Position numbers and translations under genes: made by a program. DNA of 8,214 bases from positions 1 to 8,214 of the forward strand of contig JAEYTM010000251.1 of the NCBI GenBank assembly GCA_023434015.1, read 5' to 3'. Positions 1 through 5,683 of this stretch are shown here, piece after piece. Within the stretch, counting starts at the first letter, position 1, and every line of letters starts with the position of its first letter. Under the pieces are notes generated by a model, which was given only the letters and a program-made list of their open reading frames with translations, was not told where the DNA came from and ran no database searches. Source of the DNA: Pseudomonadota bacterium (GTDB lineage: Bacteria > Pseudomonadota > Alphaproteobacteria > Caulobacterales > Caulobacteraceae).

Positions 1-448
1 TGGGCGTCGTGGGGGTCGTAGGCGTGGTTGGCGTCGTCGGGGGCGGCGGCGTGGTGGACGACGTTCCAAAGACATCGGTGCACGCGCCGCTGCCAGAGAC
101 GGCGCCGCTCGAATTATCGACTGTGCAGGTGAACGGAGAAGTCTGGCCACCGCGCGTCACGTCGCCAACGTAAGTGGCGGTGGAGCCGGACAGGCGGATG
201 TCATTGAAATTGACCGTCGCGGGCGCGCTGGTGAAATCCGGCCCACCCGAAATGACGACGCGCATCTGACTCGGGCTGAGGATCGTGGTCTCAACCTTGG
301 TGCCATCCGGGCGCGTGACGGTCGTCGTTGTCGCCGGAATGGACGGCAAGGTGGGCAGCGTGGGCAGCGTGGGCAGGGTCTGCGCCGATGCATGGGACCC
401 GAGCGCCAACGCCAATGCTGCAGCCGAAAGTCCGACCAGAGATTTCAC
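1..448 (-). CDS. Secreted Thr/Pro-rich protein of unknown function (partial, C-terminus beyond left edge)
   Basis: I do not recognise this family. The frame reads 149 codons from a GTG at 448 to the window edge with no stop. The GTG start is supported by a strong Shine-Dalgarno (AGGAGGG, 455-461, six bases upstream) and by a signal peptide that begins right there: Lys2, a hydrophobic Ala/Leu stretch to about residue 17, then an ASA|Q cleavage site after residue 22. Export to the periplasm or beyond is therefore likely. The mature protein starts with a short Leu-Pro-Thr repeat (residues 25-35), followed by a Thr-rich strand. A probable beta-rich domain (about 44-128) follows, with only two cysteines (108 and 123) that could form a disulfide. 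From about 132 it turns into a Pro/Thr linker (PPPP then TTP repeats) still going at the edge, so a second domain or an anchoring region may lie outside the window. It is transcribed in the same direction as the fab operon but has its own promoter-like sequence. Confidence 0.75.
   Translation of the reverse strand, partial: MKSLVGLSAAALALALGSHASAQTLPTLPTLPTLPSIPATTTTVTRPDGTKVETTILSPSQMRVVISGGPDFTSAPATVNFNDIRLSGSTATYVGDVTRGGQTSPFTCTVDNSSGAVSGSGACTDVFGTSSTTPPPPTTPTTPTTPTTP
351..377 (-). repeat. Three tandem 9-bp units encoding Leu-Pro-Thr repeats
   Basis: On the plus strand the unit gtgggcagc occurs twice in a row (351-359, 360-368), followed by a third copy with one change (369-377). It encodes the LPT repeat just after the signal peptide of the secreted protein. 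Short in-frame repeats of this kind can expand or contract by slippage without breaking the frame; that consequence is inference. Confidence 0.8.
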
Positions 449-459
449 GAATGTCCCTC

Positions 460-470
460 CTCAAGTTGAG
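460..470. promoter_or_regulatory. 11-bp palindrome CTCAAGTTGAG near the predicted transcript start
   Basis: CTCAA-G-TTGAG is a perfect inverted repeat around a central base. It lies at the predicted transcription start and touches the Shine-Dalgarno of the secreted-protein gene. That is a plausible operator position, but a short palindrome can occur by chance and no regulator is identifiable. Confidence 0.25.
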
Positions 471-474
471 GGCC

Positions 475-503
475 GGTTTCGCCACGCGCTCTGGCTGCCT
501 CAA
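475..503 (-). promoter_or_regulatory. Predicted sigma-70-class promoter for the left-edge secreted protein
   Basis: On the minus strand TTGAGGC (503-497) is followed after 14 bases by GCGAAACC (482-475). This fits the Caulobacter housekeeping pattern (TTGACGS, 10-14 bases, GCTANAWC) at 6 of 7 positions in the -35 box and at most fixed positions in the -10 box. Transcription would start near 468, leaving a leader of about 20 bases before the GTG at 448. Placement relative to the Shine-Dalgarno and start codon is sensible. It is a motif match only. Confidence 0.45.
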
Positions 504-517
504 CCCCTGAACAGGGG
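504..517. promoter_or_regulatory. Inverted repeat CCCCTG-AA-CAGGGG abutting the -35 box
   Basis: Six-base arms (504-509 and 512-517) separated by two bases end immediately next to the predicted -35 box of the secreted-protein promoter. The two-base spacing is too tight for a good RNA hairpin and there is no T tract on either side. A protein-binding site is therefore more likely than a terminator, if it is functional at all. Confidence 0.25.
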
Positions 518-763
518 GGTGGCGAGTGATAAGGCGGGCCAGTGCGAAGGCAAAGGCGATCTGGCAGCGCCGAGGAAGGTAGTCGGGAGAACGTCCGCCG
601 GTACGCCGACGCGGGTTGTTCGAGCTCTGCGAGCGCAGGCCTCACGATCACGACAAGCCCGCCAGTGTCGCGCCGTTACATCGAGCAGTGCCCGGCCTAC
701 CGTCAGCGACGATCTCTGTGGGCCTCTCTATCGCGGCTGTCAGGCTACAGATGTCGGGCGGGG

Positions 764-1045
764 TTAGTTCCTGGCGCGGGCGGCGCGCTCGAGGGCGTCC
801 GCGCGGGCGTCGGCCTGGTCCTCGATCGCGTCGGCCTGGCGCTCCAGGGCCTGCGCCTTCGCTTCGGCCGCGGCGCCGCCCTGCCGCTCCAGCGCATCGG
901 CCTGCCGCTCCAGGGCGTCTGCCTCCCGTTCGGCCGCCGCCTCGATTGTATCGCCCTCGCGCTCGGCGGCCCGTTCGGCGGGGCTGTCGCACGCCGCCAG
1001 GCCGAGGACCGCAACCCCGCCGAAGATCACAAGCGCACGATACAT
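764..1045 (-). CDS. Small lipoprotein with charged heptad (coiled-coil) repeats, function unknown
   Basis: This 93-residue protein starts at the ATG at 1045. A GGAGG eight bases upstream supports that start (1054-1058), and it gives a proper lipoprotein signal: MYR, hydrophobic core, then LAAC with the lipidated Cys at residue 19. An in-frame start further upstream would bury this signal. After Cys19 the chain is almost entirely Ala, Glu, Arg, Gln and Asp, with repeated heptads such as ALERQAD and AIEDQAD. This predicts one long amphipathic helix or coiled coil and no globular domain. Asp follows the Cys; in E. coli that favours retention in the inner membrane, though the rule may not hold in alphaproteobacteria. 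It lacks the C-terminal lysine that ties Lpp to peptidoglycan. It lies 92 bases after the 64-aa gene, same strand, so it could be the operon's last gene or have its own promoter. I cannot name a family. Confidence 0.8.
   Translation of the reverse strand: MYRALVIFGGVAVLGLAACDSPAERAAEREGDTIEAAAEREADALERQADALERQGGAAAEAKAQALERQADAIEDQADARADALERAARARN
880..921 (-). repeat. Imperfect 21-bp tandem duplication inside the lipoprotein gene
   Basis: Two adjacent 21-base units (880-900 and 901-921) share their first 13 bases and 18 of 21 overall. Each encodes seven residues, so the DNA repeat corresponds exactly to one heptad of the predicted coiled coil. This suggests the helix grew by in-frame duplication. 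Confidence 0.7.
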
Positions 1046-1137
1046 GAGAGGGACCTCCATCCGTTGTTCCGGAATGGAAGCGCGCGCGGTCCGGTTTGGT
1101 TCAGCCGGCGCCTGGCCCCTCCGCGGCCTGGCCACAT

Positions 1138-1332
1138 TCAGTGAGTCGCGTCGTCCGCCTCCCGATTGAGGACATGCTCATAGATGACCTTAGCCATGCC
1201 GCGGACGCTCTGGGCGGCGGTGAGCAGCGCCGTCTCCCCGACCAGGCTCGCGCCCTGCTCGGCCATGCGCTCCAGTTCGGCGGCCATGCCGGTCAGGCGC
1301 TGGTAGACTTCCAGATCCGACAGCGGGGTCAT
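1138..1332 (-). CDS. 64-residue protein of unknown function, translationally coupled to gmk
   Basis: I do not recognise a family. The ATG at 1332 overlaps the gmk stop codon (ATGA, 1329-1332), the same junction style used twice elsewhere in this operon. That argues for a real gene translated by re-initiation. A GAGG in the gmk 3' end can serve as ribosome binding site. The product is small and acidic, with no signal peptide, no membrane segment and no cysteine. It begins with a short polar segment (SDLEVYQRL), then Ala/Glu/Leu-rich stretches that look like two or three helices, and ends in a charged tail with a terminal His. A helical cytoplasmic adaptor or dimer is a reasonable guess at fold but not at function. 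Codon use (GC-rich third positions) matches its neighbours. Confidence 0.7.
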   Translation of the reverse strand: MTPLSDLEVYQRLTGMAAELERMAEQGASLVGETALLTAAQSVRGMAKVIYEHVLNREADDATH

Positions 1333-2003
1333 GTCGGCTCGACCTCTTCGGCGAGCAGCCCGTCGACGAAGGGCGGCAGCCAGGGATTGCGACCCGGCTT
1401 CATCCGCTCGGCCCGATAGATGTGAATCAGGTCCGCGTAGGCGCGGTCGAAGTCCTTGTTGACGATGACATAGTCGTACTCGCCCCAGTGCGTGATCTCG
1501 CGCTTGCCCAGGTGCAGGCGCTGCTCAATCACCTCGGAGCTGTCCTGGGCCCGCGCGTGCAGACGCCGGGCGAGATCCCGCCACGACGGCGGCAGGATGA
1601 ACACCCGGACCGAGTCCTCGGGACAGTCGGCGGCGATCTGGCGCGCGCCCTGCCAGTCGATGTCGAACATTACATCGCCGCCGGCTTCCAGCGCCGCGAT
1701 GACCGGGGCCTTCGGCGTGCCGTAGAGCTGGCCGTTCACCTCGGCCCACTCCAGCAGCTCGCCGCGCGCGATCATCGCCTCGAACTCCTCGCGCGTCTTG
1801 AAGAAGTACTCGCGCCCCTCCTCCTCGCCCGGCCGGGCGCGCCGGGTGGTCGCCGAGATCGACAGGGTCATGCCGGCGAAATCGGCCACCAGCCGGCGCG
1901 ACAGCGAGGTCTTGCCCGCGCCAGCGGGACTGGAGACCAGCATCAGCAGGCCGCGGCGGACCGTTTCCCAGGGCTTCGACGGCTCGTCCGGATGCGCGCT
2001 CAC
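1329..2003 (-). CDS. gmk: Guanylate kinase
   Basis: Gmk phosphorylates GMP to GDP with ATP, an essential cytoplasmic step feeding GTP, dGTP and (p)ppGpp pools. The 224-residue chain has the family's landmarks in order: the P-loop SSPAGAGKTS (about 24-33), the GMP-binding stretch with SATTRRARPGE (50-60) and the EGREYFF motif (62-68), LLEWAEVNGQLYGTP (83-97) in the GMP-binding domain, and DIDWQGARQI (114-123). The lid-region arginines are in the 144-151 segment. Length is slightly above the usual 205-210 residues because of a polar N-terminal extension of about 15 residues. The start is a GTG at 2003, six bases after the yicC stop; the Shine-Dalgarno (GGAG/GAGG) overlaps the end of yicC, so translation is probably coupled. 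The yicC-gmk pairing is common in bacteria and supports both calls. Confidence 0.97.
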   Translation of the reverse strand: MSAHPDEPSKPWETVRRGLLMLVSSPAGAGKTSLSRRLVADFAGMTLSISATTRRARPGEEEGREYFFKTREEFEAMIARGELLEWAEVNGQLYGTPKAPVIAALEAGGDVMFDIDWQGARQIAADCPEDSVRVFILPPSWRDLARRLHARAQDSSEVIEQRLHLGKREITHWGEYDYVIVNKDFDRAYADLIHIYRAERMKPGRNPWLPPFVDGLLAEEVEPT

Positions 2004-2009
2004 GACGCC

Positions 2010-2891
2010 TCACTCCACATTCTGGACCTGTTCACGAAACTGCTCGATCACCGCTTTCAGCTCCAGGCCGACGGCGGTCAAGGAGGCGAGCGTGGACTTG
2101 GAGCACAGGGTGTTGGCTTCGCGCATGAACTCCTGGGTCAGGAAGTCCAGGCGGCGGCCGACGGCGCCCTCCGCCACCAGCAGAGCGCGAGCGCCGGCGA
2201 CATGGCCTGCCAGGCGATCCAGCTCCTCGCGGACATCGGCCTTGACCGCCATGGCGGCGGCCTCCTGCACGATACGCTCCTCGGTCGCCGCCTCGCCGGC
2301 CAGTTCCTGCAGACGCCGCTGGAACCGGTCCCGGATCGCCGCTGGCTGTCCGGCCGCAGCCGTCTCGGCCTGGGCGACCAGGTCGGCGATACGGGCGACC
2401 AGCCCTTCAAGAACGACGGCGAGGGCGCTCCCCTCCTGCCGGCGATTGGCGGCCATCAAATCGAGGGCGGCGCCGATCGAGGCGGCCATCGCGGCTTCCA
2501 GCGCGGCCAGCAGTTCGGGGTCCTCGACTCCCTCGGAGGCCTCGACCACCCCCCGCAGGGCAAGCAGCCCGTCCAGCCGCGCCGGCGCCACCATGCCGGT
2601 GGCGACATAGGGCGTGCCGGCGGCGATGTAGCGCTCGAGCTGTTCGATGTTGATGCGGACCGCGCCGGCGCCTTCGGCGCGCCTGGCCTGCAGGCCGACG
2701 TTCAGCTGCCCGCGCTGGAAACGCGCCTGGGCCCCCTCGCGGGCGGCGCGCTCCAGCCCCTCGAACCCGGCGGGCCCGCGGAAGCGGACCTCCAGGTTGC
2801 GGCCGTTGACCGAGCGGGCCTCGACAGCCCAGCTCCAGGCGTCTAGCGCCCCTTCCGCCCGGCCGAAGCCGGTCATACCGGACAGGCTCAT
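2010..2891 (-). CDS. yicC: YicC/YloC family endoribonuclease
   Basis: YicC-type proteins are metal-dependent endoribonucleases that assemble as oligomers; in E. coli YicC has been linked to small-RNA turnover. The 293-residue sequence shows the family's two conserved ends. The N-terminus has the signature MTGFGRA (6-12) followed by ARSVNGRNLEVRFR. The C-terminal domain has KADVREELDRL (about 217-227), GRRLDFLTQEFMREANT (about 245-261) and the closing LELKAVIEQFREQVQN. Length matches the usual 285-295 residues. The ATG at 2891 overlaps the mltG stop by four bases (ATGA), so the two are probably translationally coupled. The middle (about 85-200) is Ala/Leu-rich and variable, as is normal for the family. 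The RNA target in this organism cannot be read from sequence. Confidence 0.95.
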   Translation of the reverse strand: MSLSGMTGFGRAEGALDAWSWAVEARSVNGRNLEVRFRGPAGFEGLERAAREGAQARFQRGQLNVGLQARRAEGAGAVRINIEQLERYIAAGTPYVATGMVAPARLDGLLALRGVVEASEGVEDPELLAALEAAMAASIGAALDLMAANRRQEGSALAVVLEGLVARIADLVAQAETAAAGQPAAIRDRFQRRLQELAGEAATEERIVQEAAAMAVKADVREELDRLAGHVAGARALLVAEGAVGRRLDFLTQEFMREANTLCSKSTLASLTAVGLELKAVIEQFREQVQNVE

Positions 2892-3955
2892 CTCGCCGCT
2901 CCCGTGGCTGCAGCCGCCGCCTGGGCCGCCCGCTCGCGCTCGACGACGCGCCAGCGCGCCACATTGCGCAGATGGTCCGCGTATGACGAGGCGAACACAT
3001 GCCCCCCGGCGCCATCGGCGACGAAGAACAGCTCGTCGCTTTCCGGCGGATCGAGCACCGCCTCAAGCGAGGCCCGCCCCGGGTTGGCGATCGGCGTCGG
3101 CGGCAGGCCGTTGATCCGATAGGTGTTGTAGGGCGTCGGCGTGGCCAGCTCGGACGCCCGGATTCCGCGCCCCAGCGGCCGTCCGCGCGAGACGCCGTAG
3201 ATGATCGTCGGATCGCTCTCCAGCCGCATGCCCTGGCGAAGCCGGTTGACGAAGACCGCTGCGATGCGGGGCCGTTCGGCGGCCAGGCCGGTTTCCTTCT
3301 CGACGATGGAGGCCAGGGTCACGGCTTCCTCCGGGGTGGAGAACGGCAGGCCCTGCTGACGGGTCGGCCAGAGTTCGCGCACGAGCTGCGTCTGAGCGTC
3401 GCGCATGCGCTGGATTACCTGCTCGCGGCTGTCGCCCCGGTGGACCTGATAGGTGTCGGGCAAGATCGCGCCTTCGGGTGGGACCGCGACGGTTCCGGTG
3501 AGCACGGGTGAGCGCATCACCGCCTCGACGGCCATCTCGCTGGTCCAGCCCTCGGGAACGGTCACAAAGTGGCGCACAACCTTGCCGGCGCGGATGTCGG
3601 AGAGCACGCGGGCGGCGGAGCTGCGGCTGGCGAACTCATATTCCCCGGCCTTCAGCGTGGTCGCCGCGCCGGAAAGCTTGGCCGCGGCGATGAAGGTCGC
3701 CCTCGAGCGGATCACCCCGGCGTCCTCCAACTGGCGGGCGATCCGCCCCATGCCCGAGCCGCGCTCGAGGATGACGATGGTGGAATCGCCCGCCCGGGCG
3801 GCGGGACCCGGCCCGGAGTAGCTCCAGGCGATCCAGCCGGCGACGGCGACGACCACAATCAGTACGGCCAGCAGCCCGCCGGCCATGAGCCGCAGGGGGC
3901 CGGGCGCCGGCGGACCCGCCCGGGGACGTTTGCGCGGGCGGGCTTTTCGGCTCAC
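2888..3955 (-). CDS. mltG: Endolytic murein transglycosylase MltG
   Basis: MltG is an inner-membrane lytic transglycosylase that cuts newly made glycan strands and is thought to set their length. The 355-residue protein starts with a basic, Pro-rich cytoplasmic tail (1-20) and one transmembrane segment (about 23-45). A LysM-like domain follows (about 57-105, including the LKAGEYEF stretch), then the YceG catalytic domain. The catalytic Glu is E219 in ASIVEKET (215-222), equivalent to Glu218 of the E. coli enzyme. Supporting motifs are VFVNRL (234-239), GMRLESDPTIIYG (242-254), TPYNTYRINGLPPTPIANPG (274-293) and FFVADGAGGHVF (310-321). The C-terminus ends in a short Ala-rich tail after the domain. 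The start is a GTG at 3955 overlapping the fabF stop by four bases, indicating coupling to fabF. Membership in a fatty acid synthesis cluster is a recurring arrangement. Confidence 0.97.
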   Translation of the reverse strand: MSRKARPRKRPRAGPPAPGPLRLMAGGLLAVLIVVVAVAGWIAWSYSGPGPAARAGDSTIVILERGSGMGRIARQLEDAGVIRSRATFIAAAKLSGAATTLKAGEYEFASRSSAARVLSDIRAGKVVRHFVTVPEGWTSEMAVEAVMRSPVLTGTVAVPPEGAILPDTYQVHRGDSREQVIQRMRDAQTQLVRELWPTRQQGLPFSTPEEAVTLASIVEKETGLAAERPRIAAVFVNRLRQGMRLESDPTIIYGVSRGRPLGRGIRASELATPTPYNTYRINGLPPTPIANPGRASLEAVLDPPESDELFFVADGAGGHVFASSYADHLRNVARWRVVERERAAQAAAAATGAAR

Positions 3956-5235
3956 GCGACCTTCTTGAACACCACGGACGCGTTGGTCCCGCCAAAGCCG
4001 AAGCTGTTCGACAGTGCCACGTTGATCTCCATCGGCTTGGCCTTGTGGGCGACCAGGTCGATGGGCGTCTCGACGGACGGGTTGTCCAGGTTGATGGTCG
4101 GGGGCGCGATCTGGTCGCGGATCGCCAGGCAGGTGAAGGCCGCCTCGATGGCGCCGGCCGCGCCCAGCAGGTGGCCGGTCGCCGACTTGGTGGAACTCAT
4201 GGTGGCCCTGGCCGCGGCATTGCCCAGCAGTCGCTCGACCGCGCCCAGTTCGATCTCGTCGCCGAGCGGCGTCGAGGTTCCGTGGGCGTTGATGTAGTCG
4301 ATGTCCGCCGGGTCGACCCCGGCGTCCTTGAGCGCCGCCTTCATGGCGCGGAAACCGCCGTCGCCGTCCTCGGCCGGAGCGGTGATGTGATAGGCGTCGC
4401 CGGCCAGGCCGTAACCCAGCACTTCAGCGTAGATTTTCGCGCCGCGCGCCTTGGCGTGTTCGTATTCCTCAAGCACCAGCACGCCGGCGCCCTCGCCCAT
4501 GACGAAACCGTCGCGATCCTTATCGTACGGCCGGCTGGCCCGCTGGGGCTCGTCGTTGAACGCCGTCGACATGGCGCGGCAGGCGATGAACCCGGCGATG
4601 CCCACCGGCACCACCGCCGACTCGGCGCCGCCCGCGATCATCACGTCGGCGTCGCCATACTTGATGAGCCGTGCCGCGTCGCCGATCGCATGCGCACCCG
4701 TGGCGCAGGCGGTGACGACGGAGTGGTTAGGCCCCTTGAAACCGTAGCGGATGGAGACTTGGCCGCTGGCCAGATTGATCAGCGCCGAGGGGATGAAAAA
4801 CGGGCTGACGCGGCGCGGGCCCTTCTCGTGCAATTCGACGGCCGTGTCGGCGATGGCGCCCAGGCCACCGATTCCCGAGCCGATCATCACACCCGTGCGT
4901 TCGCGGGCGTCCTCGTCCTCGGGCATCCAGTTGGCGTCACGCACCGCCTCGTCGGCCGCGGCCACCGCGTACAGGATGAAGTCGTCCACCCGACGCCGGT
5001 CCTTGGCGCTCATGGTCTTGTCGGGATCGAACGATCCCTCGATGTCGGCTCCGCCGCCACCCCGGCCGTCAATACGCGGCACCTCGCAGGCGACCCGGCA
5101 CGCGTAGTCGCTGGCGTCGAAGGCCGTGATGTTTCCTGCACCGGACTTGCCGGCCAGGATGGCTTTCCAGCTGTGTTCGGCTCCCTGACCCAGGGGGGTA
5201 AGCAGGCCGATACCGGTGACGACGACACGACGCAT
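3952..5235 (-). CDS. fabF: Beta-ketoacyl-ACP synthase II
   Basis: FabF condenses malonyl-ACP with acyl-ACP during chain elongation in the cytoplasm. The active site is complete: nucleophile Cys177 in TACATG, His318 in NAHGTST, Lys350 and His355 in KSATGHLLGAAGA, and the gating loop GFGGTN (413-418). I chose the ATG at 5235 (427 residues) over an in-frame TTG at 5247: the sequence MRRVVVTGIG is the usual family N-terminus and GAGG sits six bases before it. It is slightly longer than E. coli FabF (413) because of a Gly-rich insertion near residues 57-64 before the MSAKDRRRVDDFI motif. I believe similar insertions occur in alphaproteobacterial relatives. It follows acpP by 86 bases containing a hairpin, and overlaps mltG by four bases downstream. 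Confidence 0.97.
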   Translation of the reverse strand: MRRVVVTGIGLLTPLGQGAEHSWKAILAGKSGAGNITAFDASDYACRVACEVPRIDGRGGGGADIEGSFDPDKTMSAKDRRRVDDFILYAVAAADEAVRDANWMPEDEDARERTGVMIGSGIGGLGAIADTAVELHEKGPRRVSPFFIPSALINLASGQVSIRYGFKGPNHSVVTACATGAHAIGDAARLIKYGDADVMIAGGAESAVVPVGIAGFIACRAMSTAFNDEPQRASRPYDKDRDGFVMGEGAGVLVLEEYEHAKARGAKIYAEVLGYGLAGDAYHITAPAEDGDGGFRAMKAALKDAGVDPADIDYINAHGTSTPLGDEIELGAVERLLGNAAARATMSSTKSATGHLLGAAGAIEAAFTCLAIRDQIAPPTINLDNPSVETPIDLVAHKAKPMEINVALSNSFGFGGTNASVVFKKVA

Positions 5236-5252
5236 GGCGATCCTCAAACGAA

Positions 5253-5294
5253 GACCGCCGCGGCTAAGGGTTGGCCCAAAGCGACGCGGCGGTC
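5253..5294 (-). promoter_or_regulatory. Strong hairpin between acpP and fabF (possible attenuator or processing site)
   Basis: Perfect 10-base arms (5253-5262 and 5285-5294, GACCGCCGCG with its complement) enclose 22 bases that contain a smaller GGG/CCC stem (5268-5270, 5275-5277). In the transcript it lies just after acpP and 17 bases before the fabF start. It is followed by UCUUCGUUUG, not a true U-run, so partial termination or a stabilising 3' end for acpP mRNA is likelier than a full stop. Such a device would let AcpP be made in excess over FabF, but this is inference. Confidence 0.5.
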
Positions 5295-5321
5295 GGAAAA
5301 GCTGAGCGAAGTCGGGCTTTA

Positions 5322-5561
5322 TTAGGCGCCCAGGCGCTCCTGGATGAACTTCACCGCGTCGCCCACCGTCTGGATGTGCTCGGCAGCGTCATCGGGGATT
5401 TCGATGTCGAACTCTTCTTCGAACGCCATGACCAGCTCGACGTTGTCGAGGCTGTCGGCGCCCAGGTCGTCGATGAAGCTGGCCTTCTCGGTGACCTTCT
5501 CCGGATCGGCGTCGAGGTGTTCGATGACGATCTTACGGACGCGTTCTAGAACGTCGGACAT
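5322..5561 (-). CDS. acpP: Acyl carrier protein
   Basis: AcpP carries growing acyl chains on a 4'-phosphopantetheine arm through fatty acid synthesis and supplies lipid A and phospholipid enzymes. The 79-residue acidic protein has the invariant attachment motif GADSLDNVEL with modified Ser37 and the standard four-helix arrangement. Asp/Glu-rich helix II (about 37-51, DSLDNVELVMAFEEEF) recognises partner enzymes. Length is typical (77-80). The ATG at 5561 is preceded by GAGGGA about ten bases upstream. Unlike its neighbours it is isolated from both flanking genes by 122 and 86 bases, in keeping with separate tuning of this very abundant protein. Confidence 0.98.
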   Translation of the reverse strand: MSDVLERVRKIVIEHLDADPEKVTEKASFIDDLGADSLDNVELVMAFEEEFDIEIPDDAAEHIQTVGDAVKFIQERLGA

Positions 5562-5598
5562 TAGGTAGGTCCCTCAGGCTTAGTCAGGCTTTTGCATC

Positions 5599-5629
5599 GG
5601 CGACGGGGACGGTGAAGTCAACCGTCGCC
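5599..5629 (-). promoter_or_regulatory. Competing hairpins and a -35-like box in the fabG-acpP spacer
   Basis: Outer arms GGCGACGG (5599-5606) and CCGTCGCC (5622-5629) pair perfectly. So do inner arms GACGGT (5608-5613) and ACCGTC (5621-5626), and the two pairings share one strand and exclude each other. On the minus strand TTGACT (5621-5616) lies in the loop and could be a -35 box for an acpP-specific promoter, but I see no good -10 at the right distance. There is no U-run, so it is not an intrinsic terminator. An RNA switch, a processing site or a DNA-level operator all remain possible. Confidence 0.3.
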
Positions 5630-5683
5630 AGGGTGATCGGCAGTTGCGCGCCGGGTAGCATGTTCCGTGTGGTGAGGCGAGCC

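Larger units (their letters stand above)
449..763. other. Non-coding stretch between the secreted-protein gene and the lipoprotein gene
   Basis: The 315 bases hold the promoter and two inverted repeats described separately, all in the first 70 bases. In about 520-763 I see no ORF with a credible ribosome binding site, no tRNA-like cloverleaf and no classical hairpin-plus-T-run terminator for the operon ending at 764. The weak CTGTAGCC/TGACAG complementarity just after that stop is not convincing as a terminator. Confidence 0.5.

Noticed and set aside
1046..1137. Direct repeats of CCTGGCC between the 64-aa gene and the lipoprotein gene
   Set aside because: Two short copies with no stem-loop plus T run; not a convincing terminator or regulatory array.
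542..1144. Plus-strand ORF of 200 codons over the lipoprotein region
   Set aside because: The minus strand encodes a protein with a lipobox, a good ribosome binding site and heptads; this frame has no such support.
1422..2846. Long plus-strand ORF of 474 codons
   Set aside because: It lies antisense to gmk and yicC, whose motifs are unmistakable. The product is Gly/Leu/Asp/Arg-biased with no family features, as expected from the opposite strand of GC-rich genes.
4045..5325. Plus-strand ORF of 426 codons
   Set aside because: Antisense to fabF; the composition is Arg/Gly/Val/Asp-rich with no motifs and no ribosome binding site. A mirror of high third-position GC.
5574..5592. Direct repeat TCAGGCTT-A/T in the fabG-acpP spacer
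   Set aside because: Only two short copies; on the plus strand it ends in TTTT but has no stem, so it is neither a terminator nor a meaningful repeat array.
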